Of a DNA stretch of 48,579 nt, positions 1 to 8,939 are shown in pieces. A model generated the notes under the pieces. That model made no database searches. It was not told the DNA's origin and worked only from the letters and a program-made list of their open reading frames with translations. The number at the start of each line of letters is the position of its first letter. Position 1 is the stretch's first letter. The DNA lies in assembly GCA_000403215.2 (NCBI GenBank), contig KE159547.1, positions 1 through 48,579 on the forward strand, written 5' to 3'. A program made the translations under genes and the position numbers. The DNA is from Lachnospiraceae bacterium A4. Its GTDB lineage: Bacteria; Bacillota; Clostridia; Lachnospirales; Lachnospiraceae.

Positions 1-86
1 ATTTAGTTATTCCGATGTTTTTCATAAAATCACTGTATTTTCTATGAAAGCTTAGAAACTTCGGAATAACTATTTTTTCGGTATAA
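1..86. mobile_element. End of a recombinase-trio (RIT-like) element
   Basis: Read outwards on the minus strand, the segment starts TTATACC and has GTTATTCC 16 bases further in. The complete trio element at 39.5-42.9 kb starts TTATCCC with GTTATTCC at the same spacing, and 18 of 24 terminal positions agree. Both also carry an inverted partner of GTTATTC about 50 bases inside the end (here 7-13 against 63-70). The boundary at 86/87 is where a perfect palindrome begins. The rest of the element lies upstream of the window, so its recombinases cannot be seen. The assignment is inference from end similarity and is fairly strong. Confidence 0.6.
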
Positions 87-118
87 GACGCATTATGCCG
101 AATTCGGCATAATGCGTC
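87..118. repeat. Perfect 32-bp palindrome at the element/parA junction
   Basis: The 16-base arms GACGCATTATGCCGAA and TTCGGCATAATGCGTC are perfect reverse complements with no spacer. The site lies where ParA homology stops (codon 41-42) and the RIT-like end begins. By analogy with the core at 39461-39486 (9-bp arms around 8 bases) it would be the recombination core of that element, with arms around a symmetric CGAATTCG centre. This is inferred, not shown. Confidence 0.6.
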
Positions 119-238
119 ACCGTCAATAAGTAATACCTTTTTTCCTTCCTGGGCCAGCCCAATACCAAGATTGGCACAGGTCGTTGTCTTGCCGACACCA
201 CCTTTTTGGTTGGCAACGGCGATAATCTGGGCGGTCAT
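119..238 (-). pseudogene. ParA-family ATPase, 5' fragment
   Basis: The minus-strand frame from ATG 238 begins [19 protein letters not shown], the deviant Walker A motif of ParA/Soj ATPases used in plasmid or element partition. It continues to LLIDGD, where ParA proteins normally have LLIDADPQG. There the frame enters the palindrome at 87-118 and then unrelated DNA, without a stop before the window edge, so only about 40 of about 260 residues remain. The start is supported by AGAGGTGG six bases upstream. The gene was probably cut by insertion of the RIT-like element. If that element sits on a palindrome axis like the one at 41 kb, an inverted copy of this fragment should flank its other end. 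Confidence 0.75.
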
Positions 239-267
239 GATACCACCTCTTTGCATTGTTTTTTCAT
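235..267 (-). CDS. Possible 10-residue leader peptide overlapping parA
   Basis: On the minus strand, AAGGAGG is followed after 4 bases by an ATG reading [10 protein letters not shown] and a TGA that overlaps the parA ATG (ATGA). The Shine-Dalgarno sequence is better than the one for parA, so the peptide could couple translation into parA. It is too short for any homology argument and could be chance. Confidence 0.25.
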   Translation of the reverse strand: MKKQCKEVVS

Positions 268-295
268 ATAGCCTCCTTAAATTCTGGCAGGAGAC

Positions 296-335
296 GAAAA
301 AAGGGAGAATGTGACGTAAATGTACATTCTCCCTT
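296..335 (-). terminator. Rho-independent terminator
   Basis: A 12-bp stem (AAGGGAGAATGT at 301-312 with its complement at 324-335) encloses an 11-base loop. On the minus strand it is followed by a run of T (296-302). It would stop transcription coming from the right before it reaches parA, consistent with a lost gene upstream. Confidence 0.6.
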
Positions 336-461
336 GGAAACGATATGCGATTGTATGTTTATCTGCCATTTGAGAGGCTGCTTGTCCGAGAGCCATCCCG
401 CCGCAAACCCGCATGAATACTGGATTTTTGCTTGTTTGCCTATACCTTTCCTAAACAATCA

Positions 462-1694
462 ATGTTCAATGATATGTACAGCAGGGATATTTCAAAAAAA
501 GTGCTTGCAGGGCGCATGACACGCTCAAGACAGGGGAAGTTCTATGGCGGACAGCCGCCTTTGGGACTGATGCGTGATCCTGATGACAATGGGCATCTTA
601 TCATTGATCCGGAAACCGCGCCGATTATCAGACGGATATTTGACCTTGCACTTGACGGCTTCGGGAACATGAAAATATGCAAGGTTTTGATGGAAGAACG
701 GATACCGATTACAAGAATGCAGACAGGAACGGACTGTGACGTAAATTATTATGCATGGAGCGGTTCACGCATATCAACCATTTTGAGAAATCCATTTTAC
801 AAGGGCGCACACGTTGTCTGCAAGACACACCAGAAGGGGATACGTTCCAACACTTACAACATCATTCCGAGGGAGCAGAGGGAAGTCATAGAGGACTGCC
901 ACGAAGCCATTATCCCTAAAGCAGAGTGGGATAAGGTTCAGCTGCTTATAAACCGCAGACCGCCGATTATGAAGGGGAATAACTGCCCATATTACAATAT
1001 TTTTCATGGAATTGTTTACTGCGCCACTTGTGGAAAGTCCATGCAGGTGCGTTATGAGAAAATTGGGAGGACAAATAAAGATCGCCGTACAGGAAAAGAG
1101 CGTGAACCGATAGACAAGGTATATTATATCTGTCAGACTTATAACCGTTTGGGGAAAAATGCCTGTACAAGCCACAAAATTGAAGCGAGGGATTTATATA
1201 ACCTTGTGCTTGCAGATATACAGGAAGTTGCAGCTATGGCACTAAAGGATAAGGAAGCGTTTTATGGCAGATTGAGCCGTAGAATGGAAAAACAGTATCT
1301 TGCGGATACGGACAGCCTGAAAAAAGAGTATGAGAACCTTGCACAGCGCAATCAGGAGATAGACGATACTTTTATCAGTCTTTATGCAGACAAGGCAAAG
1401 GGAATACTTACTGAAAAGCGTTTCCTGAAGCTGACGGACGCAATGGAAAAGGAACAGGAAAACAATCAGAGCTGTATGCAGGAGATAGCTGCACTTATCA
1501 GTGAGGAGGAACATTCCGAGGGCGATGTGCAGATGTTTATGGGGGAAATCAGGCGTTATGCTGCCATTACGGAGCTTGACGAAACGGTATTAAACCGATT
1601 GATTAACTGCATACTGATTGGAGAACCTAAGAAAGTGGACAGGGTAAAGACACAGGAAGTACGGATTGTATATAATTTTGTTGGTGAATTATAA
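462..1694 (+). pseudogene. Large serine recombinase, catalytic domain missing
   Basis: The 410-residue frame has the recombinase domain of TnpX/Tn4451-type large serine integrases (FNDMYSRDISKKV onward). It also has a zinc ribbon (CATCGK with a later CQTYNR...C) and a C-terminal coiled coil. The N-terminal resolvase domain, about 130 residues with the catalytic serine, is absent. Upstream (432-470) the conserved IPF-x-NQ segment is visible only in another frame, so a deletion plus frameshift removed the front. An ATG at 462 or TTG at 432 could still start translation, but the product cannot recombine DNA alone. It is a relic of a separate integrative element. Confidence 0.8.
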
Positions 1695-2094
1695 AATATC
1701 TCACTGCGCTTTTAAAAACAATTCCTTAGAAAGCAGTAATTTTTGACTGCCTTGAGAATTGTGGCATATGATAGCGTCAATGAACGAAATCGTTGTGCGA
1801 TGGCTTGATGAAGCTGTGGCACAGCGATTTTATTCAATTGCAGTTTGTATGTGATGTAGAAAACATAATACTATAAGTGAGTAAATTTGAAATCTTGCAT
1901 ATATTTGTCCGTCCAAAAACGACAGATTTGAGGTTTGGGACTTGCTTTGTCCGCAAACGAAATATAAAATGCAGAATCCTTTGTGTAATTTTCTGGATTT
2001 ACTTAATTACAGAATCTATAGACCATAACTGCAACGATAACTAAAAAAATATAAATTCCTGAAAAAAATATGCTTGTTAAATTGTATTATAAAC
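1695..2094. other. Intergenic, no gene recognised
   Basis: It contains an imperfect hairpin (AATTCCTTAGAAAGCAG at about 1721, paired with CTGCCTTGAGAATT at about 1748) just behind the recombinase. A small GCTGTGGCACAGC hairpin lies near 1811. A 28-codon frame at about 1769-1855 has no ribosome binding site. An attachment-site remnant for the serine recombinase would be expected in this position, but I cannot identify one. Confidence 0.4.
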
Positions 2095-2425
2095 AGAGGT
2101 GAATAGTATGCAGGAAAATAAAATAGAGGACGCTGTAAGAGAATATACTCAAATGGTTTTGAATATTGCCTATACATATACTAAAAACTCGCACGATGCC
2201 GAAGACATAGCACAAGATGTTTTTTTATCATTATATAGAAATATGTGGAAAATAGGTTCAGATGAATACATGAAAGCATGGTTAATGAAACAGTTATAAA
2301 TCCCCCAGCAGAGCTGGGGAGACTAACAGATGCCGGAGGCGGTGAGCAGAGTATCAAAATAGAAAACTCCGCTGTATAATGAATGCAGGTCTGGCAAACC
2401 GCATCATATACAACGGAGGTGTCCA

Positions 2426-2839
2426 ATGGACGATTTAAGTTTAGCACATAGCAAGTATAATTGCACGTACCATATTGTATTTATTCCAAAATATCGTAAG
2501 AAAGCGATGTTTGGAAGCTTGAGAAAGGAAGTAGGGGAAATTCTCGGTAAAGTATGTAAAATGGAGGAAGTCACGATCATAAAAGCGGCGACACTGCCTG
2601 ATCATGTGCATATGTATGTATCAATTCCGCCCAAATTAAGTGTATCAAAGACGATAGGGAGAATCAAGGGAAAAAGTGCACTGATGATATTTGACAGGCA
2701 TCCAGAATACCGCGAGAAATACAATCGACATTTTTGGGCAAGAGGATACTATTGTGAAACGGTAGGTAACGTAAATGAGGAAACGATTAAGAAGTACATC
2801 AGTGAACAGTATGAACGAGACCATATGGAGGGCGAATAA
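2426..2839 (+). CDS. tnpA: IS200-type Y1 (HUH) transposase TnpA
   Basis: The protein has 137 residues, the usual IS200 TnpA length (130-150). The metal-binding HUH motif is in LPDHVHMYVSIP (about residues 54-65). The candidate nucleophile tyrosine is in the C-terminal helix (IKKYISEQ, about residue 126). The N-terminus YNCTYHIVFIPKYRKKAMF is classic for the family. GGAGGTG lies 6 bases before ATG. It cuts and joins single-stranded DNA at the end hairpins during replication. Nothing suggests it is inactive. Confidence 0.92.
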   Translation: MDDLSLAHSKYNCTYHIVFIPKYRKKAMFGSLRKEVGEILGKVCKMEEVTIIKAATLPDHVHMYVSIPPKLSVSKTIGRIKGKSALMIFDRHPEYREKYNRHFWARGYYCETVGNVNEETIKKYISEQYERDHMEGE

Positions 2840-2854
2840 GCAAGGTAACAGAGA

Positions 2855-2960
2855 GCCGCTTTTAAGCGGCCACCAGTAACAAGACAATGGCTTACTGAAC
2901 CTCCTTTAGGCGGAAGAGTAACAAGACAATGGTTTGTCAGACCGCCTTTAGGCGGAAAAG
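2855..2960 (+). repeat. Tandem hairpin repeats at the IS200 right end
   Basis: Two and a half imperfect units of about 42 bp follow tnpA. Each has a small GC hairpin (CCGCTTTTAAGCGG, CCTCCTTTAGGCGG, CCGCCTTTAGGCGG) and the shared string AGTAACAAGACAATGG. A GGCCCCGTAGGGCC hairpin and the right-end hairpin follow. IS200 right ends normally carry one structured hairpin, so this tandem array is unusual. Confidence 0.7.
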
Positions 2961-3297
2961 TAACATCGGCCCCGTAGGGCCAACAGCAAACCACCAGCAG
3001 GGCTGGTGGTTCGTGACTTAAGAGTGACAATTAACAAGTCTAAAAACCACATGAAAACTGCATGGATTAGAAAAAGGAGTGAAATGCCAAATGTACAGCA
3101 AGATTTGCCTACAAATGAAACAGGTGATTTATTAAATGCTGTATTATCCTTGGATGTAAAATACAAGATTCCGATTTATTTGATGTATTATGAAGGATAT
3201 TCAATTAAAGAAATTTCGGAAATTGTAAAAATAAAACCTGCAACAATCGGAACTAGATTGAAAAGAGGAAGAGAAATTCTTAAAACTTTGTTAGGAG

Positions 3298-4173
3298 ATG
3301 ATTATTTTGCCGAATAAAAATGAGAAATATGTAAAAGAGATGAATAGCCTTATATTCTCTCATGATATAGAAGAACAGATAATGAGCAATATTTTAAAGC
3401 ACAAGAAAAAAAATATTAATATATATATATATATGGTAGCTTTGATTACAATTTTTGTATGCATTATTGTGATTAGATACATTAATGTTCCTAACAAAAT
3501 GAAGAGTGAATTTTTATGCGAAGAAGATATTGAAAAGATAGGTTATGTAAGTAATGTAAAAGAGTTTAAGATCGATGTGAATAATAATATTGATAATCTT
3601 GAAATTTGTCCTAATCAAATGGTAATTCTAAATATCCAAAATATTCAATGCGAAACAAGCTCCATTTTCCTAAAAGGTCATCTGGTGGGCGATGATAGAG
3701 AGTATTCGCTTGGATATATTGTGGATAAAAAATATACAGAAGTGTTATCGGATTGTACAGAAGAATTTGTTAGTAATGAGATGGATATAAAAGACGGAAC
3801 GGAGTATAGTTTATATATTATCAACTGCTCCAATAAAATATTGACGTTTTCAGGAAATGTTTTCGCAAATCTAGATGATTTGATTTATCATGATTATGGA
3901 AATGAATCATTGCGAGTCGAGGAAAACAGCAACATTATAATAGATTTAAGTGGGTTAAGCAATTCCCGCGACATTGAAGGTATATATGTATATAATTGTA
4001 TTACCCGACAAACAGTTAAATTTCAGTTTTCAAGACTAATAGAATATGAAAGTCAACAGGAAGGAATTTACCTCGTATATGCGATGACAGTTCAGGGGGA
4101 AATAATAGACTTATCAAAATATGTTACGATTGAATATAGCATAAATGAGGGCAATGGTATTATTGGACTATGA
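3298..4173 (+). CDS. Single-pass membrane protein, probable anti-sigma factor
   Basis: Up to 291 residues, with a hydrophilic N-terminus of about 45 residues, one transmembrane segment (IYIYMVALITIFVCIIVIRY) and a 220-residue exported domain without a recognised fold. The gene overlaps the sigma factor 3' end by about 20 bases. AGGAG at 3293-3297 fits a TTG start at 3307 better than the ATG at 3298. Position, topology and overlap match membrane anti-sigma factors that hold an ECF sigma at the membrane. The outer domain may be the sensor. No anti-sigma zinc motif is visible, so the call rests on context. Confidence 0.6.
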   Translation: MIILPNKNEKYVKEMNSLIFSHDIEEQIMSNILKHKKKNINIYIYMVALITIFVCIIVIRYINVPNKMKSEFLCEEDIEKIGYVSNVKEFKIDVNNNIDNLEICPNQMVILNIQNIQCETSSIFLKGHLVGDDREYSLGYIVDKKYTEVLSDCTEEFVSNEMDIKDGTEYSLYIINCSNKILTFSGNVFANLDDLIYHDYGNESLRVEENSNIIIDLSGLSNSRDIEGIYVYNCITRQTVKFQFSRLIEYESQQEGIYLVYAMTVQGEIIDLSKYVTIEYSINEGNGIIGL

Positions 4174-4803
4174 TTATTTATAGAAGCTTTCTTCTATAAT
4201 AATAAAAAAACAAAAGGAGGAACAACATATGTTCAAAAAATCAAATCAATTGCAGCATTAGTTATGGCAGGAGTTCTTATACTAGGGCAGAATTCGTTTG
4301 CTTATGCAAAGGAGGAGGTTAACAACTTAACACCTTATCAGGAAAGGCTTATATTGCTAAATGATGAGCTGGGCACTGATTATGTCTTATCGCCAACGGG
4401 AGATACTACGTATGATGAAATGGTAACATTTTATACTAATATGTCATTAGATGAATTTGAGGAATATATTAGGGATGCATATGTGGCAGAGCAGGCGTTT
4501 GACAAAGTGGTAGCACAAGAAACAGAAATGAGAAAGGATGATGATGCAGTAGGTTATTCAACTCTTGAGAAGTAGAAATATTAATATTAATATGCAAGTA
4601 ATGCTAACTATTTGTATATTAATGCCTATACAACAACAGTTAGTGGAAGTACAATTTACACTGGAGATATAAGTTCAGCAGGGTCTTCAATTTCTTCTTA
4701 TCCAGCGTATAAGGCTAATTCGTATTCATCGTCATTTTCTGATGATAAAAAGACAGTAGATATTAGTTATAGTTGTGTAAAATGTGTATCTCAAAATTTA
4801 ATA

Positions 4804-6412
4804 CTGGTGAGTTGTAAGTTATCAATAAAAAAATAACCCTTCCATATGGTTTTATGGTATCCTATAAGTTGCCAAAATAAAAAAGGATAAATCCACCAGA
4901 AGAGTTATTTCAAATATGAGTTTATCATACTTGCTGGCGGATGACCATACGACTATGTTAAATATTATTGAAAAGATTTTATGCCATTTTGAATCCTGTT
5001 TTTCCCGTAAAGCTGCTTTCCGTTGGTTTGTGATCATCATCACAGGGCTTATGCTCCGTTCGGATAAGCTTGGTGTCACTTCCATACTTCGTGACCTTGC
5101 CCTTGCCCCGGGCTGCTATGATTCCATGCTTCACTTTTTCAGGGCATCCTCATGGTCATTAGAGGATATCCGAAAACGCTGGTTCTCTGCTGTCAGACTG
5201 TATGCGCCCCTTTACAAGGAAGGGAACTTCCATGTCCTTGTTGGTGACGGGGTAAAGCAGTCAAAAGAAGGACGCCGTATGCCGGGGGTGAAGAAGCTAT
5301 TCCAGGAATCCGAGAATTCTGCAAAACCAGAATACATGCATGGGCATATGTTCGGCGGGCTTGGCATACTGGCCGGGAACTTCCGCAGCTGGGCGTGCAT
5401 CCCCTTAAGCATCCGGCTCCATGACGGGCTCCAGGCTGCCAGGGAATGGAAAGGCGCATCTGTTTCAACTGCCTCTCATGTGGTACAGATGGTGGAGGAT
5501 TCTTATCATGCCGCCCTCACTTTTGGAGACTCCCTGCTCCTGCTGGACAGGTATTTCCTTACTGTGCCAGCCCTTGAAAAACTCAGGGAATTAAACAACA
5601 GCGGGAAAGTACACATGGAAATCGTCACCAAAGCCAAAAAGTCCTGTACCGCGTTCCAAAAGCCTGGTCCCCGAAAACCTGGCAGGGGCAGGCCGCCCAA
5701 AAAGGGGGATGCCGTTCACCTGAAAGGACTGTTCGCCTCCCATAAGGAACAGTTCATGGAAACGGAAACCGAACTCTATGGCAAAAAGAAAACGATACGC
5801 TATTACAGCATAGATCTTCTTTGGGGGCAGAAGCTGTACCAGGAACTGCGGTTTGTACTGGTAGAAATGGATGGCATCCAGAGCATTCTGGCAAGCACCA
5901 GTCTGGCACTTGATCCGCTATCCATTATCCGGCTTTACAGCTACCGTTTCCGGATCGAATGCACATTTCGTGAACTGAAACAGCAGACAGGCGCATTCTG
6001 TTATCACTTTTGGTCAAAGCACATGCCGAAACTAAGCTACTACCAAAAGAAAGGGGAACCCACACCCTTAGAGCGTGTGGAGGATGAAAGATCACGTAAA
6101 AAAATACTGAAAACGGTACGTGCCATTGAAGTGCATATGGAACTGTCCTGCATCGCAATGGGGATACTACAGACCCTTTCCATCCGTTTTATTGGAAAGG
6201 TTTGTTCCAGTCAGATCCGTTACCAAAGGACACCATCCAAAGGAAGGGTTTCCGAAGCAGCCCTTATGCACTATTTCCGGAAACATTTTTTCCGCCTTTT
6301 GGAGCAAAAGCCTAAATCATACATAACACAGATAATTCATGAGCTACAGGAAGAGTCAGAAAAACACTGGGATTTTCTGGCTTCTTAGTGGTACAAACTT
6401 TTAACTCACAAG
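4804..6412 (+). mobile_element. IS4-type insertion sequence, copy 1
   Basis: It is about 1609 bp with imperfect terminal inverted repeats (left CTGGTGAGTTGTAAGTTAT, right reading inwards CTTGTGAGTTAAAAGTTTG). It is flanked by TTTAATA at 4797-4803 and 6413-6419, a 7-8 bp target duplication. Deleting the IS and one copy restores the host frame. A related but not identical second copy lies at 35172-36782. Confidence 0.85.
4916..6388 (+). CDS. IS4-family DDE transposase
   Basis: A 490-residue transposase. Candidate catalytic residues are the D in LVGDGVKQS (about residue 108), the D in LLLLDRYF (about 205) and the E of YSYRFRIECTFRELK (about 345). That last motif is the Y-(2)-R-(3)-E-(6)-K signature of IS4 transposases. 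A lysine-rich insert (PGPRKPGRGRPPKKG, about residue 247) may bind DNA. The gene starts ATG 4916 with a weak ribosome binding site, as is common for IS genes. The frame is intact and about 80 percent similar to the copy at 35285-36757, by eye. Confidence 0.9.
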   Translation: MSLSYLLADDHTTMLNIIEKILCHFESCFSRKAAFRWFVIIITGLMLRSDKLGVTSILRDLALAPGCYDSMLHFFRASSWSLEDIRKRWFSAVRLYAPLYKEGNFHVLVGDGVKQSKEGRRMPGVKKLFQESENSAKPEYMHGHMFGGLGILAGNFRSWACIPLSIRLHDGLQAAREWKGASVSTASHVVQMVEDSYHAALTFGDSLLLLDRYFLTVPALEKLRELNNSGKVHMEIVTKAKKSCTAFQKPGPRKPGRGRPPKKGDAVHLKGLFASHKEQFMETETELYGKKKTIRYYSIDLLWGQKLYQELRFVLVEMDGIQSILASTSLALDPLSIIRLYSYRFRIECTFRELKQQTGAFCYHFWSKHMPKLSYYQKKGEPTPLERVEDERSRKKILKTVRAIEVHMELSCIAMGILQTLSIRFIGKVCSSQIRYQRTPSKGRVSEAALMHYFRKHFFRLLEQKPKSYITQIIHELQEESEKHWDFLAS

Positions 6413-6619
6413 TTTAATATATGATACCAAATATACAATCAATGTAACTTATGGAGCAGGTGCAGAAAATATATATCCAGTAATATGACAGTAAAATATT
6501 ATGTTGAGAAATATTTTTAAAAATCCAGTTACTTATGTGTTATAGTGGAGTAAGGAATTTTTTACTTATTGAGACTAAATGGATATATGTGTATCATAAG
6601 TATAGAGGTGTTTCTGGAT

Positions 6620-6654
6620 AAAGCAGGGATTCGAGAGAGTCCCTGCTTTTTTTG
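6620..6654 (+). terminator. Rho-independent terminator
   Basis: The stem AAAGCAGGGA / TCCCTGCTTT (6620-6629 and 6640-6649) is followed by a T run. It closes the secreted-protein locus. The conjugative-element debris starts just after it. Confidence 0.8.
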
Positions 6655-6698
6655 TTGAGCGTAAATTTAAATTCATCACTTGACAATGTTGCATAGAA

Positions 6699-6881
6699 TT
6701 GATGAGCCAAGATGAGATTGCAGTCATGGACGGAGGAAAGTGCATCATGCAGCTTAGAGGGGTAAGACCGTTCTTCTCCAATAAGTTTGACATCACGAAG
6801 CATAAACAGTACCGCCTTCTGTCCGATTTTGACGACAAGAACGCTTATATGCCAAAGCAAAAAGAGAGGGCTTTTCTGTAA
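6699..6881 (+). pseudogene. VirD4/TraG coupling protein, C-terminal fragment
   Basis: MSQDEIAVMDGGKCIMQLRGVRPFFSNKFDIT... ending in YRLLSDFDDKN is the characteristic C-terminus of the VirD4-type coupling ATPase of Tn1549-like clostridial conjugative elements. Some 500 upstream residues, with both Walker motifs, are missing. The fragment runs directly into primase sequence in another frame, so a deletion fused two distant genes of the same element. Confidence 0.75.
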
Positions 6882-8730
6882 AGGAAATCTGTTCAATTCA
6901 TCACTATCGTTACAAGGATGCGGAGGGAAAGAAACTTTATGACAAGTACCGCATTGACTATATTTCGGATGGTGGGAGGAAAGAAAAGCATATATCGCAG
7001 GGCGTGGAAAAGGATGGATATATACGGAAATTCAGGCAAGGGGAATATCAGTCCTGCATTGTCATGTACGGCGATTTCCGGCAGTACCAGGCAGGGGAAA
7101 GGGTGTACATACCAGAGGGCGAAAAGTGCGTTGATGTCTGCCATGCAAATAGGGCAGAGAATGTTGTAACGGCTGGCAGTTCCAATGATTGGAAATCTAA
7201 GGGAAAAAAGTTTGCCGCATTTTTCAAGGGTACGGATATTGTCATATTGCAGGATAACGACAAGGCAGGGGAAAACCTCACAAGGGATATTATATCATCT
7301 TTAAACGGCGTGGCGGCATCTATCAAAGTGGTTGTCCCGGACAAAAGCAGGGATAACGCGGATATTGCAGATTTCTTTTCAAATGGCGGCACATTGCAGC
7401 AGTTGGAAGAAATGATTGAGGAAACGCCTTGTATCAATGAATCCGTTACAAAACAAAAGGATGCTGGCCGTCCTGTTATTCCACAAGGGCAGCAGAACAA
7501 ACATTTAGAACAGGCGATAAGGGATTTACACGCTGAACAGTACGAAACATCAGATAAGGGATTTGGGCGGCTGTTTGCGGATGTATTTAAGGACAAGCAC
7601 AGATATAACCCATCACGAAAAGATTTTATGCGGTATGACGGTAAACGGTGGATTGATGATATTGAGGGGGTGAGTGCGAGGGCATCAGCAAAAGCCCTGT
7701 CGGATGCACTTGTGAGATATGCGGTAAATGTTGATACAGAGGGAAAATATCTGAAAGCAGTAGCGGCATTATGTAATATCAGGAACCGGAACAATATGCT
7801 TCAGGACAGCAAGGACGTATATTTTTTCAGCAATGAGCAGTTAGATGTGAATGATTATTTTTTGAATTTGCAGAACGGCACACTTGATTTGTCCGGGGAT
7901 AAGCCTGTATTTTTGAGCCACAGCCCCGATATGCTTCTTTCAAAGATATGCAGCGCTGAATATAACCCTGCTGCCGATTGCAGGGAATGGAAAAAGTTTT
8001 TACTGGAAATCATGCAGGGTGATACGGAGAAAACGCTGTATCTCCAAAAGATAGCAGGGCTTTCACTGACGGGGAACACAGAGCGGGAAACGTGTTTTAT
8101 CCTCTTTGGGAGTACCACACGGAAAAAGTACATTTTGTGAAACCATCATATATTTGTTGGGTGACTATGCCTTGACAATGAAGCCGGAGAGTTTAGCAGT
8201 AAAGCAAAATCTTGATAGCAGACAGGCGAGCGGAGATATAGCACGACTGGCAGGGTGCAGGTTCTGCAATGCCAGTGAGCCGCCAAAACGGATGTTATTT
8301 GACACAGCATTATTAAAGTCATTGTTAGGCAGGGACAGCATTACGGCAAGGCATTTACACCAAAGGGAATTTAGCTTTATCCCTAAATTTAAACTTGTGA
8401 TAAATACAAATTATCTGCCAACGATTACGTGCTACGGATACTTATAGGATAGACAGTGACAAGATAGGAAATTTTATCAATGAATGTCTGACAAAGACAG
8501 AGCAAAACAGCAAGGCAAAAGATATTTACGATGTTTATTCAAAGTGGTGCGAGGAAAACGGCTTCGGAGTGGAAAACAAGTCAAATTTCTTTGCAGAACT
8601 TAAAACAAAGGGATTGTTTGCGAATAGTGGGACAGTAGACGGAAAGACCGTAAAAAATATAGTAAAGGGCTATACCGTGGAAACAGAATTTATTGAGTAT
8701 AGAGGGCAGGAATCACTACCGTTTGACTAA
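6870..8730 (+). pseudogene. P4-type primase-helicase, truncated and doubly broken
   Basis: From about 6870 the frame reads GFSVKEICSIHHYRYKDAEGK, then a TOPRIM domain (PEGEKCVDV and VILQDNDKAGEN), then a D5/P4-type SF3 helicase start. At 8125-8140 the expected FGSTTRNGKSTF Walker A has lost 5 bases (reads GSTTRK then shifts), destroying the ATP site and frame. The next frame (8130-8430) ends at INTNYLPTIT. A second junction then skips part of the helicase and resumes as RATDTYRIDSDKIGNFINECL to the stop at 8730. The N-terminal part is also missing. It would have primed and unwound element DNA for replication. It is inactive now. Confidence 0.85.
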
Positions 8731-8740
8731 GAAAAATCCC

Positions 8741-8827
8741 AAAATGTGCAAAATGTGCAAAACAAATGTAAAAACCCTATAAGGAATGAATTTCAGAATG
8801 TCCCATGTAAAATGCACATTTTGCACA
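8741..8827. repeat. 15-bp inverted repeat with an internal 9-bp tandem
   Basis: TGTGCAAAATGTGCA at 8745-8759 is perfectly complementary to TGCACATTTTGCACA at 8813-8827. The left arm is itself a tandem of AAAATGTGC (8741-8749 and 8750-8758). No T run follows, so a terminator is unlikely. It may be an operator, an iteron remnant or an RNA stem ahead of the gene at 8940. Function unknown. Confidence 0.6.
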
Positions 8828-8939
8828 AATCCAGTAAAATCAAGGGTTTCAAGCACTTTAGCAAAATGAAGTGTGTAAAATGGATGTAAGGAATTTTATG
8901 TTTTTTGGTAATCAGGCAGACAAATTGAAAGGAGAAATT

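Larger units (their letters stand above)
2289..3021 (+). mobile_element. IS200/IS605-family element (tnpA only)
   Basis: It has a single HUH transposase gene, a left-end hairpin (CCCCAGC 2303-2309 with GCTGGGG 2313-2319), a right-end hairpin (ACCACCAGC 2990-2998 with its complement 3002-3010), and no target duplication. These are the marks of IS200 elements, which move as single strands and insert 3' of a short tetra- or pentanucleotide. The edges were set by restoring the sigma frame. There is no tnpB. Confidence 0.85.
2108..3317 (+). pseudogene. ECF sigma factor split by an IS200-type element
   Basis: Codons 2108-2288 give sigma region 2 (NIAYTYTKNSHDAEDIAQDVFL). Codons from 3022 give the linker and region 4 helix-turn-helix (IYLMYYEGYSIKEISEIVKIKPATIGTRLKRGRE). 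Removing 2289-3021 rejoins the frame exactly as WLM-RVTINKSKN, about 159 residues, normal for an ECF sigma-70. AGAGGTG before ATG 2108 sets the start. The 3' end overlaps the anti-sigma-like gene, so this was a sigma/anti-sigma pair, probably driving the secreted-protein gene that follows. As it stands sigma is truncated after region 2. Confidence 0.85.
4229..6488 (+). pseudogene. Small secreted protein gene, frameshifted, with stops and an IS insertion
   Basis: AAAGGAGG precedes ATG 4229, which reads only MFKKSNQLQH before a stop. Adding one A to the AAAAAA run at 4235-4240 gives MFKKIKSIAALVMAGVLILG...AYA, a clean signal peptide, followed by LTPYQERLILLNDELGTDYVLSP. Three in-frame stops lie at 4573-4590. 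The frame then resumes as YASNANYLYINAYTTTVSGSTIYTGD, is cut by an IS at 4804-6412, and after the IS ends DTKYTINVTYGAGAENIYPVI at 6488. It was an exported protein of roughly 200 residues, likely controlled by the adjacent ECF sigma. Its function is unknown. Confidence 0.75.

Noticed and set aside
256-519. 87-codon frame before the serine recombinase
   Set aside because: Only its last third reflects recombinase sequence, and out of frame; the rest is non-coding junction with a terminator.
774-1175. 133-codon minus-strand frame inside the recombinase
   Set aside because: It is a shadow of the well-supported plus-strand frame and has no motif or ribosome binding site.
7048-7794. 248-codon minus-strand frame in the primase region
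   Set aside because: It is antisense to TOPRIM and helicase homology; serine- and proline-rich shadow composition.
8741-8827. Rho-independent terminator after the primase
   Set aside because: The stem is long but the loop is 53 bases and no T run follows on either strand.
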